Below, piece after piece: positions 43,263-52,383 of a DNA stretch of 64,000 nt. Position 1 is the stretch's first letter. Each line of letters opens with the position of its first letter. This DNA is from Guptibacillus spartinae. Its GTDB lineage: Bacteria > Bacillota > Bacilli > Bacillales > Guptibacillaceae. The notes under the pieces are model-generated. The model did no database searches. It saw only the letters and a program-made list of their open reading frames with translations, and was not told where the DNA came from. The translations under genes and the position numbers were made by a program. Location of the stretch: the NCBI RefSeq assembly GCF_028610625.1, contig NZ_JAQQWU010000013.1, forward strand, positions 62,001 to 126,000, read 5' to 3'.

Positions 43263-44629
43263 AATCCCTCTATTCAAAATTCATCTTAACAACTTTAGTC
43301 ATTATGCTCGTCAGCTCCATTATTGGCTTTTTATTTGCGAATGCTTACTATCAAAACAACTTAAAACGAGAAAACGACGCGAAAAACATGGAGATCGCGA
43401 CAAACATAGCGGAGTTCGCCGAAAACCAGACAAATCTAGACGAGTACCTCAGCCATACAGCGGCAACAGGCTACCAGCTTTTTTTAGTAAGGAAAGAGGA
43501 ACAACGTTTTTATGGAGGGGCATTTAAAGAAACAAACCTCTCGCAACAAGTCATCGATGATGTCTTAGATGGAGAGCCGTATCATGGCATGAAGGCATTT
43601 CCGAAGAAAACATTTGTGACGGGGTTCTTTGCCAACGAGCTTAAAAATTCAGTCGGTGTGCCGTTAACTTATGATGGTAAGCAGTATGCCCTATTTTTGC
43701 GGCCAGATATTAAGCTCTTATTTAATGAAATCCATCTTCTTTTAGGGTGGATGGTGTTGGTGATTTTTATCTTAAGCTTACTTGCTGAACTCGTTTGGTC
43801 TGCGATGCTGATTCGTCCGATTCGAAAGCTCTCTCACGCAACGAACAAAGTGCGAGAAGAAGGCTTTGATGTTCACTTAGCCATTCATCGAAAAGATGAG
43901 ATTGGCCAGCTAGCACAGAATTTCAAGGAGATGATCGCAAGACTCGGGAAATTAGATAAGCTTCGAAAATCCTTTGTCTCGAATGTTTCCCACGATATAC
44001 AGACGCCTTTATTAAACATTCAGGGGTACAGTCGTTTATTAGAAAACGATGCCCTTTCTGAGGAAGACCGGAAGACTTACTTACGAGTGATTCAAGAGGA
44101 AGCAGAACGAATGTCTATTTTATCCAAACAGCTGTTAACCCTATCCTCTCTTGAATCAAAAAAGGAAGATTACTCAAGGCAAACATTCGACTTATCCGCT
44201 CAATTAAAAAGCCTTTTGCATCGCTATTATTGGCTTATCGATGAAAAGGACCTTTCGTTAACGTATTCTGTTGATGAAGTTACCTATAAAGGAAATCCAG
44301 AGCTATTGTATACCGTCTGGGAAAACCTTTTAACAAACGCCATCAAGTACAATAAGCCAGGCGGTTCGATTGAGGTCGCACTAGATCAGGTTGATGATGC
44401 TATTAACATCACTGTCTCTGATACAGGCATCGGCCTGGCGCCGAACGAAATAGATCAAATTTTCGATCGCTTTTATCGCGCTGACCTCGCGCGTACAAAA
44501 ACAAATCAGGGTACCGGACTCGGCTTATCCATTGTGAAAGAAATCATTGAACTCCATCACGGGGAAATTGTCGTTGAAAGTCAATTAGGAAAAGGCACCA
44601 CCTTTACCGTCATTCTTCCTCATTTGTAA
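43259..44629 (+). CDS. hssS: haem sensor kinase HssS
   Basis: 456 residues; ATG overlaps the hssR stop. Helices at about 7-29 and 158-182 enclose an outside domain of about 130 residues. A HAMP linker (RPIRKLSHATNKVREEGFDV) follows, then the H box FVSNVSHDIQTPLLNI with H245, the N box (ENLLTNAIKYN), G1 (DTGIGL), F and G2 (GTGLGLSIV). The HDIQ rather than HELR form is shared with HssS. Senses haem stress. Confidence 0.85.
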   Translation: MKSLYSKFILTTLVIMLVSSIIGFLFANAYYQNNLKRENDAKNMEIATNIAEFAENQTNLDEYLSHTAATGYQLFLVRKEEQRFYGGAFKETNLSQQVIDDVLDGEPYHGMKAFPKKTFVTGFFANELKNSVGVPLTYDGKQYALFLRPDIKLLFNEIHLLLGWMVLVIFILSLLAELVWSAMLIRPIRKLSHATNKVREEGFDVHLAIHRKDEIGQLAQNFKEMIARLGKLDKLRKSFVSNVSHDIQTPLLNIQGYSRLLENDALSEEDRKTYLRVIQEEAERMSILSKQLLTLSSLESKKEDYSRQTFDLSAQLKSLLHRYYWLIDEKDLSLTYSVDEVTYKGNPELLYTVWENLLTNAIKYNKPGGSIEVALDQVDDAINITVSDTGIGLAPNEIDQIFDRFYRADLARTKTNQGTGLGLSIVKEIIELHHGEIVVESQLGKGTTFTVILPHL

Positions 44630-44715
44630 TCGTATATTAACCTTTTGTTCACTTAGCTGATTTAAAGTAATCGGTGTAAGGAATAAAAGGTTTTTTTAGA
44701 AAGGAATGAGGATCA

Positions 44716-45741
44716 ATGAAAATCGCCTGGAAAGAAATGAAGAAGAATAAATCAAGGTATCTTATTGTTGGCTCCATCGTACTACTCATTAGCCTGGTCA
44801 CGTTTATCATTTCAGGTCTAGCTAATGGATTATCTCAGGATAACGTCTCATTAATCAAGAACATGCCCGATGGCACCTTTTACATGAGTGAAGATGCAAA
44901 TGAATCGTTTTCCCAGTCCCATATAAACGCTAGTAAACAACAAATTCTTAACAGCAAGCATGACGCCTTTGCATTTTCAATTCAAATGGGTTCACTCAAA
45001 AACGAAGCAGACAACCAGCAAAGCGTCGCCTTCCTCACTTCTACCGATACACCGTTACTGAAACAAGTAAACGAAGGGGAAGTGATTCTCGATTCAGGCT
45101 TAAAAGCAGAAGGTATCGAGGTTGGTGACGAACTATCGAGCCCTCTCTTTGATGGAACGTTTAAGGTGATCGATTTTGTTGATAACCAAACGTTCAACCA
45201 TTCACCTGCTGCATTGATTAGTCAGGAAACATTTGAAGAGATGTTCCGAACGGATGAATGGCAGCTGCTCTATCTTCCAGATACAACGGAAACCATCAGC
45301 GGCCTGCAATCCTATTCTAAAAAAGAATTTCTCTCTACCATCCCAAGTTACCAGGCAGAGCAAATGACGCTGAATATGATTGTATGGTTTCTCGTTGTGA
45401 TTAGCGGCATGCTGTTTGGCATTTTCTTTTATATGATGAATGTCCAGAAAGTCGGGATGTACGGCATTCTGAAAGCACTCGGAATAAAGACAAGTGTCTT
45501 GTTCAAGATGATGTGGAGCCAGATGGCTCTGATAACGATTATTGCTCTTTTGATCTCGACAGCGATTAGTCAGGTATTTCAATATGTCGCTCCAGAAAGC
45601 ATGCCATACCATTTAACCCTGACCACCACCCTGCAGCTTTCCCTCGTCTTTGCAGTGGTTGGATTCATCGGATCGACGCTATCAGGCTTTCAAATTAAAA
45701 AAATCGACCCTTTGCAGGCGATTCAGCAAGGAGAGGCTTAA
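44716..45741 (+). CDS. hrtB: haem efflux permease HrtB
   Basis: 341 residues, FtsX/MacB-type permease: one N-terminal helix (about 17-37), an extracellular domain (40-215), three C-terminal helices (about 218-238, 268-292, 302-325). The start MKIAWKEMKKNKSRYLIVGS is that of HrtB. Together with HrtA it removes excess haem from the membrane. A single GTTCACTT (44647) precedes it. Confidence 0.85.
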   Translation: MKIAWKEMKKNKSRYLIVGSIVLLISLVTFIISGLANGLSQDNVSLIKNMPDGTFYMSEDANESFSQSHINASKQQILNSKHDAFAFSIQMGSLKNEADNQQSVAFLTSTDTPLLKQVNEGEVILDSGLKAEGIEVGDELSSPLFDGTFKVIDFVDNQTFNHSPAALISQETFEEMFRTDEWQLLYLPDTTETISGLQSYSKKEFLSTIPSYQAEQMTLNMIVWFLVVISGMLFGIFFYMMNVQKVGMYGILKALGIKTSVLFKMMWSQMALITIIALLISTAISQVFQYVAPESMPYHLTLTTTLQLSLVFAVVGFIGSTLSGFQIKKIDPLQAIQQGEA

Positions 45742-45742
45742 T

Positions 45743-46447
45743 ATGGCACAGCTACAATTAGAACAAATAAGAAAATCGTTCCTAAATGGAGAAAGCGAAG
45801 AAGAAGTATTAAAAGGAGTCAATCTATCACTGGAGAAAGGCGAAGTAACCGCGCTAATCGGTGCTTCCGGTTCAGGAAAAAGCACGTTGCTTACAATCGC
45901 TGCCGGCCTTCAGCCGCTCACGAGCGGAAAAGTGCTCTTTGAAAATCAGAACTTAGCTGAGCTCCGTCCTGAACAAGTACGAAAGATTCGCGCCCGCCAT
46001 TTCGGCTTTGTATTTCAATCCTCCCATCTCGTCCCATTTTTAACAGTTGAAGAACAACTTGCAATGATGATGGACATTGCGGGAATGAAGGTCAGTAAGC
46101 ATGAGAAAGAAACGCAGATTAAGAATATTTTAGAACAGGTTGGCATGACCCACCGACTAAAAGCTTACCCCCCCTCCTTATCAGGTGGGGAGAAACAGCG
46201 AGTCGCCGTCGCACGAGCTATCATTCACAATCCAAAAGTTCTATTTGCGGATGAGCCAACCGCAAGCCTTGATTCCAAAAGATCAAAAGACACGATGGCG
46301 TTGCTTCAGGGCGTCACAAAATCGCTAGGTATGACCACCCTTACGGTTACTCATGATGAAGAAATGTTGGTTTATGCGGATCGTATTGTGACGATGAGTG
46401 ATGGGCAGATTTTGGAATCGGCGGAATCGGCGGGACGGTTCTCCTGA
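45743..46447 (+). CDS. hrtA: haem efflux ATPase HrtA
   Basis: 234 residues from ATG 45743, one base after the hrtB stop, with GGAGAGG upstream. Walker A GASGSGKSTLL, Q-loop FQSSHLV, signature LSGGEKQRVAVARA, Walker B VLFADEPTASLD, THD switch. LolD/MacB class. Its last 24 bases are part of a segment repeated at 47205. Confidence 0.88.
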   Translation: MAQLQLEQIRKSFLNGESEEEVLKGVNLSLEKGEVTALIGASGSGKSTLLTIAAGLQPLTSGKVLFENQNLAELRPEQVRKIRARHFGFVFQSSHLVPFLTVEEQLAMMMDIAGMKVSKHEKETQIKNILEQVGMTHRLKAYPPSLSGGEKQRVAVARAIIHNPKVLFADEPTASLDSKRSKDTMALLQGVTKSLGMTTLTVTHDEEMLVYADRIVTMSDGQILESAESAGRFS

Positions 46448-46633
46448 TTCATCCTATAAATAATAAGGGTGCTAATAACAATATCCATTAGCACTCCTTT
46501 TTCTCACATTTTCTTTTTAATGGTTCTTTTATCCTTTAAATTTAAAACAAGCTCATAACCAACTGCAGCCAATAACCCCGACCAAAAGAGTACAGCGGAA
46601 GAAAAGAAGTCATCCGAATAAAGGAGATGATGA
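46424..46633. repeat. segmental duplication, copy 1
   Basis: From the end of hrtA through its terminator into the 3' part of the reverse gene at 46504. Matches 47205-47413 over most positions. Confidence 0.85.
46468..46505. terminator. hrtA terminator
   Basis: GTGCTAAT / ATTAGCAC stem and CCTTTTT; a decayed copy lies in the duplicated segment (about 47250). Confidence 0.8.
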
Positions 46634-46737
46634 GTATAGTTCGCAAACAATAAAATCAAATAAGTATAAAAGCCAACAATAGCTCCACTTTTCCAATTCG
46701 TTAACTGTCTAGTGCTCATCGATTTAAATAGCCGCAA
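46504..46737 (-). CDS. small membrane protein
   Basis: 77 residues from TTG 46737 behind TCTGGAGG; the ATG nine codons earlier has no ribosome site. Two helices (about 23-40 and 47-62), Lys-rich end. Its 3' half is duplicated, out of any gene, at 47280-47413. Confidence 0.6.
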   Translation of the reverse strand: MRLFKSMSTRQLTNWKSGAIVGFYTYLILLFANYTHHLLYSDDFFSSAVLFWSGLLAAVGYELVLNLKDKRTIKKKM

Positions 46738-46776
46738 ATGAATTCCTCCAGACGAATGGTTCATTTAAAATTAGCA

Positions 46777-46995
46777 TCACCATAATGGTTCATCTTTGTC
46801 GCTTAACTTAATATAAAAAGGAAAAATAAATATAAATAACACACTTAAATAGCCTAACGTAAACGTGTTTTTCGTTTCAGCTGATAGGTACTGTTTCTCA
46901 CCGCAATTGGGACAATTCTTTCCACTTTTAGAGAAACCTAGTGACCACAGATCCTTAACTCCCCATTTATGATGGCAATTTGTACAGTTAGCCAT
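46777..46995 (-). CDS. zinc-ribbon membrane protein
   Basis: 72 residues from ATG 46995 (GGAAGAGGG upstream). CTNCHHKW (Cys 4, 7) and CPNCGEK (Cys 28, 31) form a zinc ribbon, followed by one or two membrane segments (about 47-63). Family of TIGR04104-like cysteine-rich proteins; unknown role. Confidence 0.75.
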   Translation of the reverse strand: MANCTNCHHKWGVKDLWSLGFSKSGKNCPNCGEKQYLSAETKNTFTLGYLSVLFIFIFPFYIKLSDKDEPLW

Positions 46996-47050
46996 TGCCC
47001 TCTTCCTTTCTCTTGCTAGTTGCGTCATTTGAAATGCTGTTTAGCATTTT

Positions 47051-47205
47051 CTATAACCGAATATCTTGAAAAAGCGAAATGGTCAGTACGATAGTTGACA
47101 ACGTACCGGCTGACATTAACGTAACGAGTTTAGGTACATTCGTCCGGTCTGACGTTTTTCCTAATTCTCGCGATACCGTTATCCAGATGATGGTCGATAC
47201 TACAG
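47051..47205 (-). pseudogene. C-terminal remnant of a membrane protein gene
   Basis: The reverse frame reads STIIWITVSRELGKTSDRTN, then VPKLVTLMSAGTLSTIVLTI, SLFQDIRL and stop. It is protein-like with a helix, but it enters the duplicated hrtA end at 47205 and has no proper start. I take it as a gene tail left when the duplicated segment landed in it. Confidence 0.6.
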
Positions 47206-47413
47206 AATCGGCGGGACGGTTCTCCTGATTCATCCTATAAATAAAAGGAGTGCTAATAACAATATCCATTAGCAAGCCTTTTTCTCACATTTTCTTTTTA
47301 ATGGTTCTGTTATCAATTACTGTCAAAACAATCTCATAACCAAAAGCAATCGTAATCCTGACCAAAAGAGAATAGCCGAAGAAAAGAAATCTTTCGAATA
47401 AAGGAGATAATGA
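47205..47413. repeat. segmental duplication, copy 2
   Basis: Carries a copy of the hrtA 3' end, a decayed terminator and a broken copy of the 46504 gene end. Confidence 0.85.
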
Positions 47414-47418
47414 AGTAG

Positions 47419-48330
47419 CTACTTTTTTGATAAAAGATTATCATCAATATAAGGCAAGATCGAGGTTATTCCACTTATGCCTTCTTTCGAAATGGCTTCT
47501 AATGCGAGTTCATTTAAAATCTCTTCCTCTACAAACGGAGCTAGTGAAACGATAGAGGAAATGCCATTTACATGGGAGCTATCTTTAACAAAATAATTTA
47601 ACGTCTCTTCCTCTATAAATGGAGCAATCGAAGATAAGCCTTTTAATCCGTTTATCTCATATTCAACCTCAATGCAGTCGTTAAGAGCCTCTTCGCTTAT
47701 AAATGGCGCGATCGGTAATAATCCTTCCACACCATTCAATTGACATTCTTCTAGCGCACAAGCATCGATGAGGTTTTGGCTAATAAAGGGTGCCACCATT
47801 GAAAAGTGTTGCAGTCTACTTCGCGTGAACTCTTCTTTTGCACATGCGTCCATCACTTCCTGACTAACAAAAGAAGCAAATGTAGAGAGTCCGCTTATTC
47901 CTCTCTTCGTAAATTCTTTTTTTGCCAATCCATCGATAGTTTCTTGATGAAGGTAGGGTAAAAGAATGGGGATCTCTTCAGAAGTTAATTCACCATCGAT
48001 CTTTTGGTATGCCATTTCGACCTGCTCTGTTGTAATAATGGGTGCCGCTTGAATCAGTTCTTCCTTCTCTATCAATTCTGTACTTTCTAATGACCCTTTT
48101 TCTACTAATTGAGTCACCACTCTTGTTCCTTTACTTTCATCTAAAATGTCATCAATGCTTACATCAAACTGTTGAGCGAGATCAGGGAGTTTGGAGATAT
48201 CCGGCATCGTTTGACCGCGTTCCCAGTTGCTAACTGCTTGAAAACTGACGCCTAAAAGATCTGCGAGTGCCATCTGTGTGATGTTTTTTTCCTTCCTCAA
48301 TTGCGCTATTCTTTTCCCGACCTTATGCAT
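47419..48330 (-). CDS. XRE regulator with seven helical repeats
   Basis: 303 residues from ATG 48330 (AAGG upstream; a GTG/TTG start a few codons earlier is possible). HTH at 3-55 (VGKRIAQLRKEKNITQMALA, VSFQAVSNWERGQTMPDISK). Linker to about 105. The rest is seven degenerate repeats of about 28 residues: G-(I/L)-x-x-(I/L)-x-x-(I/L/A)-x-P-(F/Y)-(I/V/L)-x-x-E-x-(L/I/M)-(N/D), ending each in x-x-x-G. Likely a ligand- or protein-binding superhelix. The layout occurs in DUF4097-free Bacillus regulators, but I know no function. Confidence 0.8.
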   Translation of the reverse strand: MHKVGKRIAQLRKEKNITQMALADLLGVSFQAVSNWERGQTMPDISKLPDLAQQFDVSIDDILDESKGTRVVTQLVEKGSLESTELIEKEELIQAAPIITTEQVEMAYQKIDGELTSEEIPILLPYLHQETIDGLAKKEFTKRGISGLSTFASFVSQEVMDACAKEEFTRSRLQHFSMVAPFISQNLIDACALEECQLNGVEGLLPIAPFISEEALNDCIEVEYEINGLKGLSSIAPFIEEETLNYFVKDSSHVNGISSIVSLAPFVEEEILNELALEAISKEGISGITSILPYIDDNLLSKK

Positions 48331-48473
48331 ATCAAACAACCTTACCACCTCTTTCGTCATGTTGTTTTAAGTGTAACTTGCCCTTCGCCTTTATCCTATC
48401 AATTCTTTCTTGAAGAGACTGGTGTTATGAACTCAAGTAGAAATTGAGTGACAAAAACTTGTGATGATCACAT

Positions 48474-48506
48474 AAAAAAAGGATTGCCTGAAAAAAAGCA
48501 ATCCTA
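48474..48506 (-). terminator. terminator of the sigma/anti-sigma operon
   Basis: GGATTGC/GCAATCC stem; reverse strand continues TTTTTTTATG. Confidence 0.8.
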
Positions 48507-48515
48507 TTAGAAAGT

Positions 48516-49877
48516 TTAATTTAATTCCACTTTAATCGGGTCCAGTTCGACAGGCAAATTGCCACTTAGCATCCCTAAACTCACTCTAACGACGTAGTTT
48601 TTTTCATTGAAATCTTTCAAGTTGCTAACATCAAACGTACTTCTAAAAGAAAGCTTCTCTTTATCGAGCACTTTCACCGAATGTTTAAGTGGTTCTTCAT
48701 AAATGTCTTTCCGGCTTTCTTTAACTAGCAAAACTTCATTTCGAGCCATATCTTTATAGAACTCAAAATATTTATCGTTTTTCCCATTATTAATTTGGAA
48801 GTCAAGTGTTACTTCCCCCCCGTTAACCTTCATATTGTTGACTGAAATCACGTGATCCTGTCTAGTTGATTGAACGCTTATAGGGAGTTTATCAGAAAGA
48901 TGAATGAATTGATCTTCTCCTCCACTAAGTGCTACTTTTGGATAGATCTCTATATAATCCGTTCTCTCCTTTAGATTCTCAGGGATAATACTTCTTCCTT
49001 TGACAACGATTTGATCATTTTCTTGACTCGTTTCTAGATCAATCCCATCCACTGATACGTTTACCGGTTCGCCGTTTTCATCCACTACATCAAGACGAAC
49101 TTGATCATGCTTTCCTTCAAGCGGAAATGTACCAGTATAATTGATAGCCGTTGACGCCTGACCTTCTATGATGGAGTCAAATTGAACAGCAACTTCTGCT
49201 TGCTCATTCTTACTCTCTTGATCTACGCTCATTTCCTCATATGGAAGTTGCTCAACCGGCACATCGAATTTCCATGAGCCTTCTTTTTCTCCAATTCGTT
49301 TAAATTCTAGTGGGAAGGAGGTGTTGGCCGGTAGTTCTTCGCCTGGATATGCTAACTGAATTTGTCCAATGTAGCCATCACCACTTTTCTCCAATGCAAC
49401 GATTTCTTTACTATCGCTAATGGCTTCATTGCCTCCATAAATTTCATAGAAGCCACTCACTTCATCTAGCTCATCTTCTTTCACATCACCTACCACTTTA
49501 AACGATACACCGATAACGGCTCCATCGTAATACGCACTCGTCATCATCACATCAAGCCCTTTACTACTCGATTTCTCATCAAGTTCGGTCACTAATTGTT
49601 GAGATGTTAAGTTCCGGCCGACCATATCATTAAAGACATGATAAGCTTCGCCAATAACCGGAACCTCTGCTAGCGCATTCGAGACGTTGGATGAAAGGAA
49701 TGTTGCTGACAGAACGACCGCTGCTGCCGTTGAAACAAGGGAGCGTTTTATGTTTCGCTGACGTTTAAATGACCGTTTCCCGTCCGCTTGATCAATACCA
49801 GATTGAATCGAACGTAATAATTCATTCTCAGGCACATCGATTTTTTCATACTGATCCTTATATAAATTTTCCTTCAT
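48516..49877 (-). CDS. DUF4179 anti-sigma factor-like membrane protein
   Basis: 453 residues from ATG 49877 (GAGGGGGG upstream). A short cytosolic N-terminus (1-43), which would bind the sigma factor, one helix (about 47-65), and a large outside region. Its first part is DUF4179 (VPVIGEAYHVFNDMVGRNLT, ...MMTSAYYDGAVIGVSFKV), followed by beta-rich domains. It overlaps the sigma gene by 20 bases. It should hold the sigma factor inactive until an envelope signal. Confidence 0.87.
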   Translation of the reverse strand: MKENLYKDQYEKIDVPENELLRSIQSGIDQADGKRSFKRQRNIKRSLVSTAAAVVLSATFLSSNVSNALAEVPVIGEAYHVFNDMVGRNLTSQQLVTELDEKSSSKGLDVMMTSAYYDGAVIGVSFKVVGDVKEDELDEVSGFYEIYGGNEAISDSKEIVALEKSGDGYIGQIQLAYPGEELPANTSFPLEFKRIGEKEGSWKFDVPVEQLPYEEMSVDQESKNEQAEVAVQFDSIIEGQASTAINYTGTFPLEGKHDQVRLDVVDENGEPVNVSVDGIDLETSQENDQIVVKGRSIIPENLKERTDYIEIYPKVALSGGEDQFIHLSDKLPISVQSTRQDHVISVNNMKVNGGEVTLDFQINNGKNDKYFEFYKDMARNEVLLVKESRKDIYEEPLKHSVKVLDKEKLSFRSTFDVSNLKDFNEKNYVVRVSLGMLSGNLPVELDPIKVELN

Positions 49878-50391
49878 AAAAATGACCCCCCTCTAAAATT
49901 GTCCTTAACTGCTTTCGCCCTCTTTGTAGATAGGTCTTCACCGTATTTTCAGGTAGCTCCAGAACGTGAGCCACTTCTTTTATCGACAGATCATGATAAT
50001 GAAACAGGACAATCACATCACGGTATTTTTGATCTAGCTTATTTGTAGCATCGGCCAAATCCATTACAACGTCTGAACGTTTATCCAACTTCGATAAAAT
50101 TGTCGTTACTTTTTCTAATGGAACATCATTTTTTCTTTTCCTTAAGGCATCATAAGCACAGCGAATGAGGATCTTGGTTAGCCATGTCACAAAGAACTTT
50201 TCTTCTTGTAACGTCCTGATGGCTAAATAGCTTCGAAACGCCGTTTCTTGAACAACATCCAATGCATCCTCGCGATTTCGCATATACAGAAATGCCGTCC
50301 GATATAATTGATCTTTATGTAAAACAAGAAGTTGTTCAAACGACTCTTTGTTTCCCCTTTTCGCTTTCTTTACAAGCTTAACTTCATTCAT
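49858..50391 (-). CDS. ECF-type RNA polymerase sigma factor
   Basis: 177 residues. Region 2 (FEQLLVLHKDQLYRTAFLYM, REDALDVVQETAFRSYLAIR, then WLTKILIRCAYDALRKRK) and region 4 (LDQKYRDVIVLFHYHDLSIK, EVAHVLELPENTVKTYLQRG) are complete, with no region 3, as in ECF factors of the SigV/SigY style. Paired with a DUF4179 anti-sigma. A TGAAAC stretch upstream may be its own promoter. Confidence 0.9.
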   Translation of the reverse strand: MNEVKLVKKAKRGNKESFEQLLVLHKDQLYRTAFLYMRNREDALDVVQETAFRSYLAIRTLQEEKFFVTWLTKILIRCAYDALRKRKNDVPLEKVTTILSKLDKRSDVVMDLADATNKLDQKYRDVIVLFHYHDLSIKEVAHVLELPENTVKTYLQRGRKQLRTILEGGHFYEGKFI

Positions 50392-50417
50392 GATTAACCT
50401 CCTTTTGCCATTAGAGT

Positions 50418-50440
50418 GAACGTGAAGGCAAAAAGTTTCA
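50418..50440 (-). promoter_or_regulatory. possible ECF autoregulated promoter
   Basis: Reverse strand TGAAAC TTTTT ... CGTTC just upstream of the sigma gene. The -35 fits ECF promoters (TGAAAC), but the spacing to CGTTC (12) is shorter than usual. Confidence 0.35.
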
Positions 50441-50466
50441 GTTTTTTATAAAAAGGTTACCAGCAA

Positions 50467-50500
50467 AAAAGGAAATCCCGTTCGAATGGGATTTCCTTTA
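50467..50500 (-). terminator. terminator of the HIT gene
   Basis: AAAGGAAATCCC / GGGATTTCCTTT stem with a T run on the reverse strand. Confidence 0.85.
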
Positions 50501-50521
50501 TATTTCATCACCGCTCTTTGA

Positions 50522-50929
50522 TTAGATGTGCTTTTCTCTTTTATTTTCAGCCTGCTTCAACCAGTAACGCAATCCCTTTCCAGCCAAAGGTTCGTCATCA
50601 TATCTTGGTACAACATGCAAATGACTATGAAAAATGAATTGATTGGAGACTTCTCCCACATTCCATCCAAGGGTATAGCCATCTGGAGTAAACTCTTCAT
50701 CAAGGTATGTCTTTGCACGCTGTAAAAGTTCATATGTATCGTTCCACTCTTCTTTCGATAATTCAAATGCGTTTGCGTGATGCTTTTTTGGAACAATGAC
50801 GCCACAGCCTTCTAAGACGTCTTGATGATCATCATGTTGTAAGAAATAGCAAAATTCATTTTCAAATAGAATCTTTTGTTTCTCGTCTCTTCCCGGGTTA
50901 CAAAATGGACAATCCTCTTTGTACGTCAA
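50522..50929 (-). CDS. HIT-family hydrolase/transferase
   Basis: 135 residues. CPFC near the start (zinc-like Cys pair), IVPKKHH..., and the histidine triad HSHLHVVPRYDDEPLAGKGL (HxHxH form) near residues 101-105. Family members cut nucleotide phosphoramidates or dinucleotides. The RYDDEPLAGKG ending is shared by a Bacillus HIT subgroup. Transcribed alone. Confidence 0.88.
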   Translation of the reverse strand: MTYKEDCPFCNPGRDEKQKILFENEFCYFLQHDDHQDVLEGCGVIVPKKHHANAFELSKEEWNDTYELLQRAKTYLDEEFTPDGYTLGWNVGEVSNQFIFHSHLHVVPRYDDEPLAGKGLRYWLKQAENKREKHI

Positions 50930-51047
50930 TAAAATTCCACCTTTCTTTAAAAATCATCCTTGTATAGAAAAGATTAACTCTACGCTTTGTTTAATCTGTT
51001 ATCAAGAAGGCTACTAGTATGTAAAAAGAAAAACTGGAGTGTTGAAT

Positions 51048-51239
51048 GTGAAAAACCGGATGCTATGGGGATTGGTAGGTTTATTAATCTATCCGATTGT
51101 ATGGATTTTAATGATTTTATTATTAGGTGGTGACCTTCCAAAATGGAGTGTTTTAACTGGCTCTTCCATTGGAGGCTTTTTATGTGGATTCTTCATTGTA
51201 GCTCCAAGTATACGTAAAGGGAGAAACAGAAAAATTTAA
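51048..51239 (+). CDS. small two-helix membrane protein
   Basis: 63 residues from GTG 51048 (TGGAG upstream; other starts at 51039/51042 possible). Helices at about 6-26 and 36-53, basic tail. Unknown role. Confidence 0.65.
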   Translation: MKNRMLWGLVGLLIYPIVWILMILLLGGDLPKWSVLTGSSIGGFLCGFFIVAPSIRKGRNRKI

Positions 51240-51340
51240 CAATAGAATACCTACCCTATTTTTTAAAATACTCTTTTAATGTGAGATTACTAGAAATAGA
51301 GAGCTCATCTTCTTAATGATCAGCTCCCCTCACCCCTTCT

Positions 51341-52246
51341 TTATTCAAAAGACTCCGCAACCGTAATCAGATCTTCTTTTGTTAAGTCTTCTATCTTCCC
51401 TTTCAACTCATAGGTAATCGACCCTTCTGTCCATATCAATCGCTGCATCTCACCTTCTTTTCCTGCATACACTCCTTTTTGATCCCCAATCGTAACCTCT
51501 TCTGTCTCATCCTTCTGTGAGGAAATCTCACCGTCTTGAACCGTCATCAGTTCCATTTTTATATCAGTTTCTGCATAAAAGATAAACGTTATGAAGCTAT
51601 CGTCTTCACTCTCATGTTTGATTTCTACCCCATCTACTTCAAATGGCATGACTGTCGGATACATAGGCTGATAGGCTTCATCTCCTGTACGACTCACTAA
51701 TCTTGAACGATCATAGTTGAATAGTCCGTCTTCTGTTTCAGTTGCCGTATCGAAAGCATAAGATAATGATTGTGGATCCATATAGCGAATTTGCGTAATC
51801 TTTCCTTCTTCGTTTGTGTTGACTCTCCCACTAACATCCGCCGTTTGACCATTGCTTACATTGACTTGTATGTCAAAATCATAGGCGGTTGCTGTATCCT
51901 CACTTTGCTCAACGTTTATCTTGCCAATAGACATTTCTACACCTTTTCCAAACGCCTTAAGGTGGAAGCTGTTAAGCAAATTGGTGTTCATCGCATGCTC
52001 CATATAGTCTTCTGTAAAGTAAGGTTTGAAATTATTAATATAGTAGTTCGAAACCTCCTCGTACTCTTCCTCTTTATATAACTGTGCTAGCTCTTCATCC
52101 GGTCCTGAAAATATTTGATTTAGCACCGTAGTGACATCATCTTTCGGCGTATTCTCTTCTTTCGTATTTTCGCTAGCTGACTGGTTCGATGCACAACCAG
52201 CAGTGACTATGAGCATAATCGCAATAAGTAGAATTTTTTTCAGCAA
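51341..52246 (-). CDS. lipoprotein with two domains
   Basis: 301 residues from TTG 52246 behind CGGAGG. Signal KKILLIAIMLIVTAGC is a lipobox. Residues 35-150 are acidic helices plus strands (TVLNQIFSGPDEELAQLYKE), residues 160-301 a separate beta-rich domain with a C-terminal DLTKEDLITVAESFE. Resembles DUF4367-like surface sensors in its last block. Function unknown. Confidence 0.78.
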   Translation of the reverse strand: MLKKILLIAIMLIVTAGCASNQSASENTKEENTPKDDVTTVLNQIFSGPDEELAQLYKEEEYEEVSNYYINNFKPYFTEDYMEHAMNTNLLNSFHLKAFGKGVEMSIGKINVEQSEDTATAYDFDIQVNVSNGQTADVSGRVNTNEEGKITQIRYMDPQSLSYAFDTATETEDGLFNYDRSRLVSRTGDEAYQPMYPTVMPFEVDGVEIKHESEDDSFITFIFYAETDIKMELMTVQDGEISSQKDETEEVTIGDQKGVYAGKEGEMQRLIWTEGSITYELKGKIEDLTKEDLITVAESFE

Positions 52247-52383
52247 GAAACTACCTCCGTTTTATTGGCTTTATTAAATGTACGATCAGCAACTGTCTAA
52301 AGTTTCAAAAATTGGTAATAAACTAGAAATCCGTTGTGTTTCTTAGCCACTAACTAAACTCTTCCATTCTGTTTTAATTACAA

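Noticed and set aside
51770-52081. 103-residue forward frame inside the lipoprotein gene
   Set aside because: Antisense shadow; composition follows the reverse-strand codons.
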